Shown: one piece after another, positions 16,753 through 26,376 of the stretch
Position numbering within the stretch: the first letter of the stretch is position 1
Layout of the letters: every line of letters starts with the position of its first letter
NCBI RefSeq assembly: GCF_036607905.1
Contig: NZ_CP144555.1
Span: 124,001-188,000 of the forward strand
Direction: 5' to 3'
Origin: Streptomyces sp. SCSIO 75703
Lineage (GTDB): Bacteria > Actinomycetota > Actinomycetes > Streptomycetales > Streptomycetaceae
Length of the DNA stretch: 64,000 nt
Notes under the pieces: model-generated
The model's input: the letters and a program-made list of their open reading frames with translations, nothing else
Database searches by the model: none
Told to the model about the DNA's origin: nothing
Made by a program: the position numbers and the translations under genes

Positions 16753-17460
16753 GTGTTCTTTGTCGACGTCCTGGAGACCGCGGGGCTGGGCAACCGCAGC
16801 CACCCGGCCGGAGGCGCCCGCTCGGCCGTCGTGGTGGACCCGCCTCGGGACATCGACCGCGTGATCGCCGCCGCCGGGCACGTCGCCGGGTCGCTGAACT
16901 TCGAGGTCGAGGGGCAGCTCGCCACCTACCTGGCCCGGATGATCCCGTGGGACAGGCCGGTGACGCTGCTCGCGGGCAGCGCCGAGGACCTCCCCCGCGC
17001 CCAGCGGGAGGACCGGCCGGCCGCGGCGTCGGTGGGCTCCCCGGCCGACTGGCTCCCCGAGGGGACCGCGCCCGCCTCCTTCCCGCGGGCCGCCTTCGCC
17101 GACCTGGCCGCGGCGCGGGCGCGCGGCGAGGACGTGGTCGTGGTCGACGTGCGCCGGGAGAACGAGCGCGTGTCCGACGGCTGGGCCGAGGGCAGCGTGC
17201 ACCTGCCGGTGCACGAGATCCGCGGCCGCCTGGACGAGGTGCCGCCGGGCAGGGTGTGGGTGCACTGCGCCGGCGGGATGCGGGCGGCGATCGCCGCCTC
17301 CGTGCTGGACGCCGCCGGGCGGGACGTGGTGGCCGTGGACGACGGCTTCGCGGCGGCGTCCGGGGCCGGTCTCACGGCCGTCCTCCCGGGCGTCGCCGAG
17401 GAGAGGGACCCCCGGACCGGCCGTCCGGCGGGCTCGCGGGCGGGCGTCGGCGCCGTATGA
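16753..17460 (+). CDS. rhodanese protein, internally deleted MBL-rhodanese
   Basis: 235 residues. The first 30 (MFFVDVLETAGLGNRSH to VVVDPPRDIDRVIAAA) are the standard start of MBL-fold/rhodanese persulfide dioxygenases, normally about 450 residues. At about residue 42 the frame jumps into the first rhodanese domain (AGHVAGSLNFEVEGQLATYL), so the metal-binding HxHxDH module and following barrel, some 200 or more residues, are absent. A complete second rhodanese domain (about 110-200) has DVVVVDVRRENE and active loop HCAGGMRAA. The reading frame is intact and well spaced from AGAGGAGAG. Without the MBL part it cannot oxidise glutathione persulfide; sulfur transfer may persist. Overlaps the TauE gene by ATGA. 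Confidence 0.85.
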   Translation: MFFVDVLETAGLGNRSHPAGGARSAVVVDPPRDIDRVIAAAGHVAGSLNFEVEGQLATYLARMIPWDRPVTLLAGSAEDLPRAQREDRPAAASVGSPADWLPEGTAPASFPRAAFADLAAARARGEDVVVVDVRRENERVSDGWAEGSVHLPVHEIRGRLDEVPPGRVWVHCAGGMRAAIAASVLDAAGRDVVAVDDGFAAASGAGLTAVLPGVAEERDPRTGRPAGSRAGVGAV

Positions 17461-18200
17461 CCGCCCTCCTTCTCGCCCTGGCGGCCGGCGCGGTGGCCGG
17501 GGTGGCCCTCGGCGCGCTGGGCGCCGGCGGCAGCATCCTCACCGTGCCGGCACTGATCTACCTGCTCGGCTTCACCCCGGCCGCGGCGACCACCGCGAGC
17601 CTGGTCGTGGTGATCGTCACCTCGGTCACCGCGCTGGTGGGCCACGCCCGCGCGGGCACGGTGCGCTGGCGGTCCGGACTGCTGTTCGCGGCGGCCGGGC
17701 TGGTGCCCGCCGCCGTGGCCGGCGTCCTGTCGGCCCGGGTCCCGGACCGGGTGCTGACGCTGATGTTCGCGGTGCTGGCGGGGGCCGCCGCCCTCGCCAT
17801 GCTGCGCCGGCGCGCGCCCCGCGAGGGCACCACGGTGTCGGCCCCACGGGCCGCGGGCGCCGGGGCCGGGCTCGGCGCGGTGACCGGTTTCCTCGGGGTC
17901 GGCGGCGGTTTCCTGGCGGTACCGGCGCTGGTGTCGGTCCTGGCCGTGCCGATGGGCGCGGCGGTCGGCACCAGTCTGCTGGTGGTCCTCGCCAACGCCC
18001 TGGTGGCGCTCGGGGCACGGGCGGGCACCGCCGCGCACGTGGACCTGGCGCTGCTGCTGCCGTTCCTCGCGGCGGCGGTCCTCGGCGCCTGGGACGGGCG
18101 CAGGCTGGCGGCGAAGGTCTCCGCCGCCACGCTGCGGCGGATCTTCGGCTCCCTGCTGCTGGCCGTCGCCGTGGCGATGGCCGCCACGGCGCTGCCGTGA
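17457..18200 (+). CDS. TauE/SafE-family sulfur anion permease
   Basis: A 247-residue inner-membrane protein with about eight helices. The duplicated family motif appears as GVALGALGAGGSILTVPAL at the N-terminus and VTGFLGVGGGFLAVPALVSV in the second half. The ATG overlaps the stop of the rhodanese gene (ATGA, 17457), so it is translationally coupled. Next to rhodaneses and a CstR-like repressor, export of sulfite or thiosulfate produced by sulfane-sulfur metabolism is the likely role, as in the cst locus of Staphylococcus; this is inferred from context. Confidence 0.87.
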   Translation: MTALLLALAAGAVAGVALGALGAGGSILTVPALIYLLGFTPAAATTASLVVVIVTSVTALVGHARAGTVRWRSGLLFAAAGLVPAAVAGVLSARVPDRVLTLMFAVLAGAAALAMLRRRAPREGTTVSAPRAAGAGAGLGAVTGFLGVGGGFLAVPALVSVLAVPMGAAVGTSLLVVLANALVALGARAGTAAHVDLALLLPFLAAAVLGAWDGRRLAAKVSAATLRRIFGSLLLAVAVAMAATALP

Positions 18201-18213
18201 CCGGCCGGGCGGG

Positions 18214-19163
<950 letters not shown>

Positions 19164-19205
19164 CCCCCGGCGCACGGCGCCCACGTACGGCGGACACCCC
19201 CCTGT

Positions 19206-19237
19206 CCCGGCCACCCGCCCACCGGCGGGTGGCCGGG
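19206..19237 (+). terminator. terminator of the rhodanese gene
   Basis: Perfect 14-bp stem CCCGGCCACCCGCC/GGCGGGTGGCCGGG with a CACC loop followed by ATATTTCATTTT, a rare textbook T-rich tail for this genome. Confidence 0.88.
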
Positions 19238-19247
19238 ATATTTCATT

Positions 19248-19279
19248 TTGCAGGGCGTGCATCTTTGCATACCATGCAA
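19248..19279. promoter_or_regulatory. TetR operator pair overlapping the start codon
   Basis: TTGCAT-ACC-ATGCAA (19265-19279) is a perfect inverted repeat that contains the ATG at 19274. A weaker copy, TTGCA-GGGCG-TGCAT, lies at 19248-19262, one and a half helical turns upstream. Position and symmetry point to autorepression by the TetR protein encoded directly downstream. Confidence 0.7.
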
Positions 19280-19942
19280 CCCATGTCGGAGAACGGTGTC
19301 GCGCGGGGTGGCCTGCGCGAGCGGAAGAAGCGCGCCACCAGGGCCGCTCTCGCCGAATCCGCGATCAGGCTCGCCGCCGAGCACGGGGCGGAGAAGGTCA
19401 CCGTCGAGGCCATCAGCGCCGCGGCCGGTGTCTCCGTCCGCACCTTCTTCAACTACTTCGACAGCCGCGACGACGCCTTCGTGGTGATCGACGCGGACGC
19501 GGGCGCCCGCATCCGGCAGGCCCTGCTCGACGCCCCCGCGCGGCTCTCCCCGACGGAGGCGCTGTGCGAGGCGATCATCGTCGAGCTGGCCGAGGCGGAG
19601 CAGCAACAGGAGCTGTGGCGGCTGCACGCCGACGTGCTGAACGCCTCCCCGCACCTCCTGGTCCGCAACCTCGGCGCCCACATGGCCGACGAGACCGCGC
19701 TCGCCGAGGCCGTCGCCGCGCGCCTGCGCCCCGGCGAACCGGCCACCGCGCCGGACGCGAGCGACGAGGAGCGGCGCCGGGCCCTGGAGCTGTACCCGCG
19801 GCTGCTGGCCGCGCTGGCGGGCACCGCGGTGCGGGTCAGCGTCGAACACTGGTGCGCCCGTCAGGAGGAGACGGCCTTCCCGGACGTCTTCCGGGAGGTG
19901 TTCGCCCTCCTGGCCGCCGGCCTCCCGGCGCCCTCCGCCTGA
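19274..19942 (+). CDS. TetR-family regulator of the adjacent efflux pump
   Basis: A 222-residue repressor. N-terminal helix-turn-helix: RERKKRATRAALAESAIRLA, then VTVEAISAAAGVSVRTFFNYF (about 35-60), the signature of TetR regulators paired with drug pumps. The ligand domain runs to the end (ALELYPRLLAALAGTAVRV). ATG 19274 and 19283 are both possible; an operator palindrome spans the first. No clear ribosome site, so the mRNA may be leaderless. The DHA2 pump gene follows 155 bases downstream on the same strand. Confidence 0.9.
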   Translation: MQPMSENGVARGGLRERKKRATRAALAESAIRLAAEHGAEKVTVEAISAAAGVSVRTFFNYFDSRDDAFVVIDADAGARIRQALLDAPARLSPTEALCEAIIVELAEAEQQQELWRLHADVLNASPHLLVRNLGAHMADETALAEAVAARLRPGEPATAPDASDEERRRALELYPRLLAALAGTAVRVSVEHWCARQEETAFPDVFREVFALLAAGLPAPSA

Positions 19943-20097
19943 CCCCGCCCCGGACCGGCCGCCCGGCCCCGCGGTCCCCGCTCCACCGGCACCACCCGCC
20001 CCACCCCTCGCCTGCCCCGCCCCGGGCCCGCCGACGCCGGTCGGCGCCCAGGACGCGCGCACCAGCCGACCATCACCGAGAGAGACGAAGAACGCCC

Positions 20098-21723
20098 GTG
20101 ACCGCAGCCCAGGCGCCCGCCGACGCGCCTCCCACCTCCATGACCCATCGGCAGATACTCCAGGCCATGTCCGGCCTGATGGCCGGCATGTTCGTCGCGA
20201 TCCTGGCCGGCACGGTGGTCTCCAACGCCCTGCCGACGATCATCGCCGACCTGGGCGCCAGCCAGTCGTCCTACACGTGGGTCGTCACCTCCGAACTGCT
20301 GGCCATGACCGCGACGGTGCCCCTGTGGGGCAAGCTGTCCGACCTCTTCAACAAGAAGCTGCTGCTCCAACTCTCGCTGGGCCTCTTCGTGGTCGGCTCG
20401 CTGCTGGCGGGTTTCTCGCACGGCGTCGAACTGCTGATCTTCAGCCGGGTCGTGCAGGGCATCGGCGCGGGTGGTCTCACCGCCCTCGCACAGGTCGTGA
20501 TGGCCTCCGTGATCCCGCCCCGCCGGCTCGGCAAGTACGCCGGCATCTTCGGCGCCGTCTTCGCCGTGGGCACCGTGGCCGGCCCGCTGGTGGGCGGCGT
20601 GCTCGTCGACACCTCGTGGCTGGGCTGGCGCTGGTGCTTCTTCATCGGCGTGCCGTTCGCGCTGCTGGCCATCGCGCTGCTCCAGCGCACGCTGCGGCTG
20701 CCCACGGTCAAGCGCGAGGTGCGCATCGACTGGCTCGGCGCCTTCCTGATCGTGGCCGGCGTCTGCGCGCTGCTCATCTGGGTCTCGCTGGCCGGCAACG
20801 AGTTCGACTGGATGTCCTGGCAGACCTCGGCCCTCGCCGGGGGCGGTGTCGTGCTGCTGGCCGGCGCGGTCTTCGTCGAGTCGCGGGCCGCGGAGCCGGT
20901 CATCCCGCTCGGCATCTTCCGCAACCGCACGGTGACGCTGACCACCGTGGCGAGCCTCTTCGTCGGTGTCGCCATGTTCGGCGGGACCGTCTTCCTCTCG
21001 CAGTACTTCCAGATCTCCCTGGGCAAGTCGCCGACCGTGGCGGGTCTGATGAGCCTGCCGATGATCCTCGGCCTGCTGGTCTCCTCCACCGTCGCCGGGC
21101 AGGTCATCAGCCGGACCGGCCGGTGGAAGCGGTACCTCGTGGCGGGCGCGGTCGTCATGGCCGTCGGCCTGGGGCTGCTCTCCACCATCGACGCCGGTAC
21201 GGACTTCGCCGTGCTGAGCCTGTTCATGGCCATCCTCGGCATCGGCGTCGGCATGCTGATGCAGAACCTGGTGCTGGCCGCGCAGAACGACGTGCCGGCC
21301 GCCGAACTGGGCACCGCGACCTCGGTGCTGTCCTTCTTCCGCAGCATGGGCGGCACCATCGGCACCAGCGTCCTCGGCGCGATCCTCGCCAACCGGGTCG
21401 CCGACGAGATGGCCCGCGGCCTGCGGGAGGCCGGCATCACCGCCCCGGACGGGGCCGGGGAGACACGGGTGCCCGACATGTCGACGCTGCCCGCGCCGAT
21501 GCGGGCCCTGGTCGAGCACGCCTACGGGGTCGCCACCGCCGACCTCTTCCTGATCGCCACGCCGTTCGCGCTGCTCGCGCTCGTCGCCGTGGTGTTCCTC
21601 AAGGAGAAGCCGCTGAAGACCACCAGCGGCATGGAACGCCTCGCCGAGGAGTCGGCCGCCGCGCAGGTGGCCGACGGCGCCGGCCCGGCCGCCGGCCGGG
21701 ACTCGGTGGCACCGGTCGCCTGA
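20098..21723 (+). CDS. MFS drug efflux transporter, DHA2 (EmrB/QacA) family
   Basis: A 541-residue proton-driven exporter with about 14 transmembrane helices. DHA2 motifs: the TM1 region FVAILAGTVVSNALPTII, motif A LWGKLSDLFNKKLLLQ between helices 2 and 3, motif B RVVQGIGAGGLTALA, and motif C GAVFAVGTVAGPLVGGVL. A large periplasmic loop near the end (REAGITAPDGAGETRVPD) separates helices 13 and 14. GTG 20098 is chosen as the family start; the ribosome site is weak (GAGAGAGACGAAG). With the upstream TetR it forms a typical inducible efflux module. The drug is unknown. A hairpin terminator follows. Confidence 0.92.
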   Translation: MTAAQAPADAPPTSMTHRQILQAMSGLMAGMFVAILAGTVVSNALPTIIADLGASQSSYTWVVTSELLAMTATVPLWGKLSDLFNKKLLLQLSLGLFVVGSLLAGFSHGVELLIFSRVVQGIGAGGLTALAQVVMASVIPPRRLGKYAGIFGAVFAVGTVAGPLVGGVLVDTSWLGWRWCFFIGVPFALLAIALLQRTLRLPTVKREVRIDWLGAFLIVAGVCALLIWVSLAGNEFDWMSWQTSALAGGGVVLLAGAVFVESRAAEPVIPLGIFRNRTVTLTTVASLFVGVAMFGGTVFLSQYFQISLGKSPTVAGLMSLPMILGLLVSSTVAGQVISRTGRWKRYLVAGAVVMAVGLGLLSTIDAGTDFAVLSLFMAILGIGVGMLMQNLVLAAQNDVPAAELGTATSVLSFFRSMGGTIGTSVLGAILANRVADEMARGLREAGITAPDGAGETRVPDMSTLPAPMRALVEHAYGVATADLFLIATPFALLALVAVVFLKEKPLKTTSGMERLAEESAAAQVADGAGPAAGRDSVAPVA

Positions 21724-21753
21724 CGGCGCCACGGCGTCCCACGGCGTGGTCAC

Positions 21754-21787
21754 AAGGGGCCGCCCCCCGTTTCGGGGGCGGTCCCTT
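21754..21787 (+). terminator. terminator of the DHA2 pump gene
   Basis: AAGGGGCCGCCCCC (21754-21767) pairs with GGGGGCGGTCCCTT (21774-21787), with one G-T pair and a six-base loop. Confidence 0.75.
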
Positions 21788-21857
21788 CGCCGTGTCCGCG
21801 TCCTCGCGGCCCGCCGCTTGGTTGCGGCCGGCGGGAGCGGACGGCAGGCTCTTCGGT

Positions 21858-22310
21858 GTGGCCACTTTGCTGATCGTGCATCACACCCCGTCCCCGAACT
21901 GCCAGGCGCTGCTCGAAGCCGTCGTGGACGGGGCCACCACGCCCGAGATCGAGGGCGTACGGGTGGTGCGGCGGGCGGCGCTCGCCGCGACCGCCGTCGA
22001 CGTGCTGGAGGCCGACGGCTACCTCCTCGGCACCCCCGCCAACCTGGGCTACATGTCCGGCGCCCTCAAGCACTTCTTCGACCAGGTCTACTACCCGTGT
22101 CTGGACGAGACGCGCGGGCGGCCCTTCGGCTCCTGGGTGCACGGGGGCAACGACACGACCGGCGCGCTGCGGGCCGTGGAGACGGTCACCACCGGGCTCG
22201 GCTGGCAGCGGGCGGCCCCCGCGGTGAGCGTCACCGGGGAGCCCGCCAAGGCGGACCTGGAGGCGTGCTGGGAGCTGGGGGCGACCCTCGCGGCCGGGCT
22301 GACGGCGTGA
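21858..22310 (+). CDS. flavodoxin/NAD(P)H-reductase-like protein
   Basis: A 150-residue flavodoxin-fold protein: it starts [21 protein letters not shown], where the phosphate loop [12 protein letters not shown] would hold FMN, then [26 protein letters not shown], the typical flavodoxin second loop with a Gly-Tyr-Met-Ser-Gly turn, and a conserved [16 protein letters not shown]. Such proteins act as NAD(P)H:FMN reductases or small electron carriers. GTG 21858 is used; the ribosome site is poor. It stands alone between the pump terminator and the TerD promoter. Confidence 0.82.
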   Translation: MATLLIVHHTPSPNCQALLEAVVDGATTPEIEGVRVVRRAALAATAVDVLEADGYLLGTPANLGYMSGALKHFFDQVYYPCLDETRGRPFGSWVHGGNDTTGALRAVETVTTGLGWQRAAPAVSVTGEPAKADLEACWELGATLAAGLTA

Positions 22311-22354
22311 CCGGCGGCGCCGCACCGGAGCCGTACGGCACCCCGGAGCGAACT

Positions 22355-22370
22355 TCTACAGTGTTGTAGA
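22355..22370. promoter_or_regulatory. operator palindrome upstream of the TerD gene
   Basis: TCTACA-GTGT-TGTAGA, perfect 6-base arms, 58 bases before the TerD start. The TACA-N4-TGTA core resembles sites of BlaI/MecI-type repressors. No such regulator gene is in the window. Confidence 0.6.
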
Positions 22371-22428
22371 TTGTGAAGGGGTCCGCGAGGGGCGGGCCCG
22401 CAGCGCAGTCCCGACGAAGGAGTACGCA

Positions 22429-23004
22429 GTGGGAGTTTCCCTGTCCAAGGGCGGCAACGTCTCGCTCAGCAAGGCGGCGCCCGGTCTGACCGCGGTGCTG
22501 ATCGGCCTCGGCTGGGACGTGCGCACCACCACCGGCACCGACTACGACCTGGACGCCTCCGCGCTGCTCCTGAACGCCGGCGGCAAGGTGCCCGGCGACA
22601 GCCACTTCGTCTTCTACAACAACCTCACCAGCCCGGACGGCTCGGTCCACCACACCGGTGACAACCTCACCGGCGAGGGCGAGGGTGACGACGAGTCCAT
22701 CAAGGTCGACCTGTCCGCCGTCCCCGCCGACATCGACAAGATCGTCTTCCCGGTGTCGATCCACGACGCGGAGAACCGGGGCCAGAGCTTCGGCCAGGTC
22801 CGCAACGCCTTCATCCGGGTCGTCAACCAGGCGGACAACCAGGAGATCGCCCGCTACGACCTCTCCGAGGACGCGGCCACCGAGACCGCCATGATCTTCG
22901 GCGAGCTGTACCGGCACGGCGCCGAGTGGAAGTTCCGCGCGGTCGGCCAGGGGTACGCCTCCGGCCTCGCCGGGATCGCCGCCGAGTTCGGCGTCAACGT
23001 CTGA
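22429..23004 (+). CDS. terD: TerD-family stress/tellurite resistance protein
   Basis: A 191-residue TerD protein, full family length. It starts [20 protein letters not shown] and carries the two acidic calcium-binding stretches, [19 protein letters not shown] and [18 protein letters not shown]. TerD proteins are cytoplasmic calcium-binding stress proteins abundant in Streptomyces, linked to tellurite/oxidant tolerance and differentiation. GTG 22429 is preceded by GAAGGAG. Monocistronic: an operator-like palindrome lies upstream and a long hairpin downstream. Confidence 0.95.
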   Translation: MGVSLSKGGNVSLSKAAPGLTAVLIGLGWDVRTTTGTDYDLDASALLLNAGGKVPGDSHFVFYNNLTSPDGSVHHTGDNLTGEGEGDDESIKVDLSAVPADIDKIVFPVSIHDAENRGQSFGQVRNAFIRVVNQADNQEIARYDLSEDAATETAMIFGELYRHGAEWKFRAVGQGYASGLAGIAAEFGVNV

Positions 23005-23024
23005 GCGGCGCTTCGCGCACGCGA

Positions 23025-23061
23025 ACGGGCGGGCGGGAACCTCGGGTTCCCGCCCGCCCGT
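23025..23061. terminator. bidirectional terminator
   Basis: A perfect 16-bp stem (ACGGGCGGGCGGGAAC with GTTCCCGCCCGCCCGT) and a five-base loop between the convergent TerD and DUF1996 genes. Confidence 0.85.
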
Positions 23062-23092
23062 CGTCGTACCGGTACCGGGCCACGCGCCGGCC

Positions 23093-25108
23093 TCAGCCGG
23101 CCTGCCGCCTGGTGCGGATCAGCAGCGCGCATCCGGCGGCGAAGAGGACGCCGCCCGCCGCCGCGGGCCACAGGCCGAGGCCCGCGCCGGTCTCGGCGAG
23201 GCCGCCCCGCGCGCCCTGTGCCCGGGGCGCCGTGCCGGCGGCGACGGCGCCCGGGGCGGTGCGGTCCGCCTCGGGCGTGGCGACGGCGCTGCCGACGGCG
23301 CCGGAGGCGTCCGGCGCCGTGGTGGCGGCGCGGGGCTCGGCCTCCGGGGAGACGGGGGCACCGTCCCGGCCGGCGGGTGCGGTGGCCTCGGCGTCCCGCT
23401 TCCCGCCGTCCCGGTCCTGTTCGGCGGGTGCGGAGGCGGCGTCGGAGGGCGCGGCCGTGGCGTCGCCACCCGGGTCCTTGCCGTCCTGGCCCTTGCCGTC
23501 CTGGCCCTTGCCGTCCTTGCCGTCCTCGCCGCCGTCGGCCGGGGGCGGGGTGGTCCCGGGCCGCTCGGTCGGCTGCTCCTTCGGGCCCCCGTCACCGCCC
23601 TGGCCCGGCTCCCCGGCGGGCGGGGCGCCGGCGCCGCAGGTGCGGCCGCTGTTGATGCAGTCGACCACCTCGCGCATCAGACCCTCGTCGAAGAGGTTGA
23701 TGAAGTCGCCGTGGTCGGTGACCGGCTTGTGGAGCTGCTCGGGGAAGGAGTCCACCGCGAACAGCGGCGTGGTCTTGCCCCCGTCGGCCAGGCTCGGCGC
23801 GTCGACGTCGTAGACGATGCGCTGCACGAGGCGCGGGATGGGCTGGAAGCCGTCGGGACAGGTGCCGTCGGCGCCGGGGAAGGCCACGTGGGTGCGGTGG
23901 TTGGCGCTGTCGGTGTTCCGGCCGTCCCAGCAGCTCTGGAACGTGAAGGTGCGCACCACGTCGCTGCCCCGCGGGCAGAGCGGATACCGGTCCGCGAGCC
24001 GGCGGTCCTCCAGGCCGGTGCAGCTCCAGGAGGCGTTGGCGTTGGTGTCGCCGTTGACGAACGCCTTGGCGTCGCCGGTGATGATGCGCAGCAGCCGGGG
24101 CATCTCGGTGACCTTGCCGCGCTCGTTGCCGACGAAGGTCAGGGTGACCTCCTTGGCGGTGACGATCCGGCCGGCGTTGCCCTCGATGCCGCCGCCGGGG
24201 GATGCGGCGTCCCGCTCGGTGGTGCCGTCCTGCAGGCGCAGCACGGGCCAGTAGTAGGAGGACTTGTCGCCCTGGTCGGCGCAGCTCGTGGCGGCGGCGG
24301 CCAGGTCGTCGTCGCCGGCGAAGGCGTTGTTGGCCTGGTTGCCGATGTAGTCGTGGAAGTGGTGGGCACCGTTGCCGACACCGGGGGCGACGATGATGTT
24401 GTCCGAGTTGTAGAGCCCCTCGGCGTTGACGCCGCAACTGCCGGCGAAGGTGCCGCGCGAGGCGTTCTCGCCCGGGGCCGCCTTGACGGTGGGCTCGACG
24501 GACATGATGTCGGCGAAGTCGGCGGCGACCGGGCCGTTGCCCGCCTGGCCGCCGTTGCCGGGCTCCTGCGGGGCGCCCTCGCCCTGTCCGGCACCGTCCT
24601 GGCCGGCGTCCCGGCCGCCGTCCGCGCCGTCGCTCGCCGCCGGGGTGACCTCGGTGCGCAGCAGGGTGCACCGCGCCAGTGCCTCCAGCCCCTCGGGACG
24701 TTCCCCGGCCGCGTCCATGGCGGCGGTGACACGTGCGATGGCGGCGGTGCGCTCCTCGTTCAGCGGGCCGAGCACGGCGGCCTCGTCGAGGGTGCCGTCG
24801 TCCGCGGTGCGGGCGGCTTCCTGCAGCCCTCGGTAGGCGGCGGCGATCTGCTCGTCCATGCGGGCGAGTTCGGTGTCCACGTCGGCCCTGGCCCCGTCGG
24901 GCACCGTCGTCAGCCGCTCGCCGAGGTCGGGGCAGTCGACGGTGGCGGCGATGCCGGAACCGCCCAGGGGTACGGCCGCGTTCGAGGTCTCGGTCGCGGA
25001 GGCGATGACGTTCGCGGCGACCAGGCCGCCGCCTCCCAGGATGAGGGCGAACGCTCCGAAGGTCGCGCGCCGCGCCCCGGTCGGGCGTCTGCGCCGGTTG
25101 TGTCCCAA
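23093..25108 (-). CDS. DUF1996 cell-surface protein with sortase signal
   Basis: 671 residues, exported and probably wall-anchored. N-terminal signal segment FGAFALILGGGGLVAANVI; then a helical stretch with DTELARMDEQIAAAYRGLQ. The DUF1996 domain spans about 195-485 (FADIMSVEP, HHFHDYIGNQANN, SSYYWPVLRLQDG, TFQSCWDGRNTDSANHRTHV, CPDGFQPIPRLVQRIVYD). A Gly/Asp/Lys-rich spacer with GKGQDGKGQDGKD follows. The C-terminus is LAETG, a hydrophobic segment and RTRRQ, the LAXTG sorting signal of Streptomyces sortase E. The start is TTG 25108: TAGGAG lies seven bases upstream and no ATG fits. The DUF1996 function is unsettled; fungal and bacterial members are secreted and histidine-rich. Confidence 0.88.
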   Translation of the reverse strand: MGHNRRRRPTGARRATFGAFALILGGGGLVAANVIASATETSNAAVPLGGSGIAATVDCPDLGERLTTVPDGARADVDTELARMDEQIAAAYRGLQEAARTADDGTLDEAAVLGPLNEERTAAIARVTAAMDAAGERPEGLEALARCTLLRTEVTPAASDGADGGRDAGQDGAGQGEGAPQEPGNGGQAGNGPVAADFADIMSVEPTVKAAPGENASRGTFAGSCGVNAEGLYNSDNIIVAPGVGNGAHHFHDYIGNQANNAFAGDDDLAAAATSCADQGDKSSYYWPVLRLQDGTTERDAASPGGGIEGNAGRIVTAKEVTLTFVGNERGKVTEMPRLLRIITGDAKAFVNGDTNANASWSCTGLEDRRLADRYPLCPRGSDVVRTFTFQSCWDGRNTDSANHRTHVAFPGADGTCPDGFQPIPRLVQRIVYDVDAPSLADGGKTTPLFAVDSFPEQLHKPVTDHGDFINLFDEGLMREVVDCINSGRTCGAGAPPAGEPGQGGDGGPKEQPTERPGTTPPPADGGEDGKDGKGQDGKGQDGKDPGGDATAAPSDAASAPAEQDRDGGKRDAEATAPAGRDGAPVSPEAEPRAATTAPDASGAVGSAVATPEADRTAPGAVAAGTAPRAQGARGGLAETGAGLGLWPAAAGGVLFAAGCALLIRTRRQAG

Positions 25109-26376
25109 GGCGTGCTCCTACGTCGTGACGGACTCGGGGCACGGAATGCCCCCGGCTCCATACGGGCGCGGCGGCGTGTGTGTTCAACAGGCCCGGGAAC
25201 TCCCCTCGTTCACTTTGGCCCAGGGTCCGGCCGCGGGCCCCGGTCCGTCGTCACCACGCCCCGGACGCCGCCCGCGCCGTGCTCGGCGGCCCGGCGCCGG
25301 AGGACTTCCGCCCGAGTCGCGGCCTGGCCCCGCTCCCGGCGCTGGGCGGCCTCTCCGCACCACGCGCCCGGTCGCTGCCGGCAGGTGCCGGCTGGTCGCC
25401 GACCGGGGCCGCCCGCCGCCGACGGCCGACGCGGCGGCGCCCCGGCAGCGTGCGGTGGTGCACGGCGGGCAGCGTCCGCGGCCCTGTCGCCGACGCCTGC
25501 GGGGACCGGGGCGCCGAGGCGTCCGCCGCCGCGGCGGCCGACACCCTCTCCCGGCCGAGGCCGCGCCGGTCGGCGAGCAGGCCCTCGCCGTGAGCCCGCT
25601 GACCGGCACACGGGTCCGGTGGAGGGCGCCCGCTCCCGTCGTCCCGCCCGCGCCGGCCCCCGCCGGCAGCGCACGCCGCGCGGCGTGGCGGGCCGGGTCC
25701 GTACCGTGCCGGACGTGACCGGCCCCGAGGTGCCGCCGCCGAGCCGTCCGCGGTGGCCGGACCCCCGGCTGGCGGAAGTGCGAGAACGTGTTGCTCACCC
25801 CGCACCCGGCCGGCACGCGGGGCAACGACGGGCGCCGGCCTGCCTCGCGCTCCCCGAGACCGCGCGCCGGGCCCCGGCTTCCGGCGTCCGGCACGACGCG
25901 AGGGTCCGGCCCTCCGCGGCGGAGCGACCGCGGGTGGTCCGGGGGCCCGAAGGGCCCCGGCGCCGGTCGCCGTGCCCCGGCGTGCCCTGCGACCGGGCGC
26001 TCCCCCGTGCGCCCTTCTCCGGTGGCGTCCCGTTCCCGGCCCGGTGAGGCTGGTACCGCACCCGTGAGAAGGAGCCCGGTCATGCCCCTGCCGCCGCGCG
26101 CCGCGGCCCCGGCCGGCCCCGCCCGCCCCGGGGGCGCCCTCGCGGCGCCCCGCCCGCAACCGGCCCCCGACGGAGGGACGGCCTGCTGAAGCACCCCCGC
26201 CGGCACGCCCGCCCCGCCCCCGACCTCCCGGCTGCCCGTCCCCGCCGACGCCGGCCCGCTCGCGCATGCCTCGACGTCCGGCACCCGGGTACGCGGACAC
26301 GGCCCGGACGACGGCAGCCGGTACCCGACCCCATCCGGCCGCGCGCAGCGGCCCGCGCAGAACGGAGACAAGGCAG
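25109..26376. other. 1.27 kb region without a convincing gene
   Basis: The longest stretch without a supported gene in the window. Every long open frame here is arginine/proline/glycine-rich shadow sequence, and no frame keeps family-like content. A 35-codon frame at 26082-26189 (MPLPPRAAAPAGPARPGG...) has a very good ribosome site AGAAGGAG but low-complexity content. A plus-strand fragment near 25716-25800 (VPDVTGPEVPPPSRPRWPDP, then RLAEVRERVAHP) looks a little more protein-like. The region may be a decayed gene. Confidence 0.5.

Noticed and set aside
26082..26189. 35-codon frame with an excellent ribosome site upstream of catalase
   Set aside because: Content is Pro/Ala/Gly low complexity (MPLPPRAAAPAGPARPGG); insufficient to call a gene.
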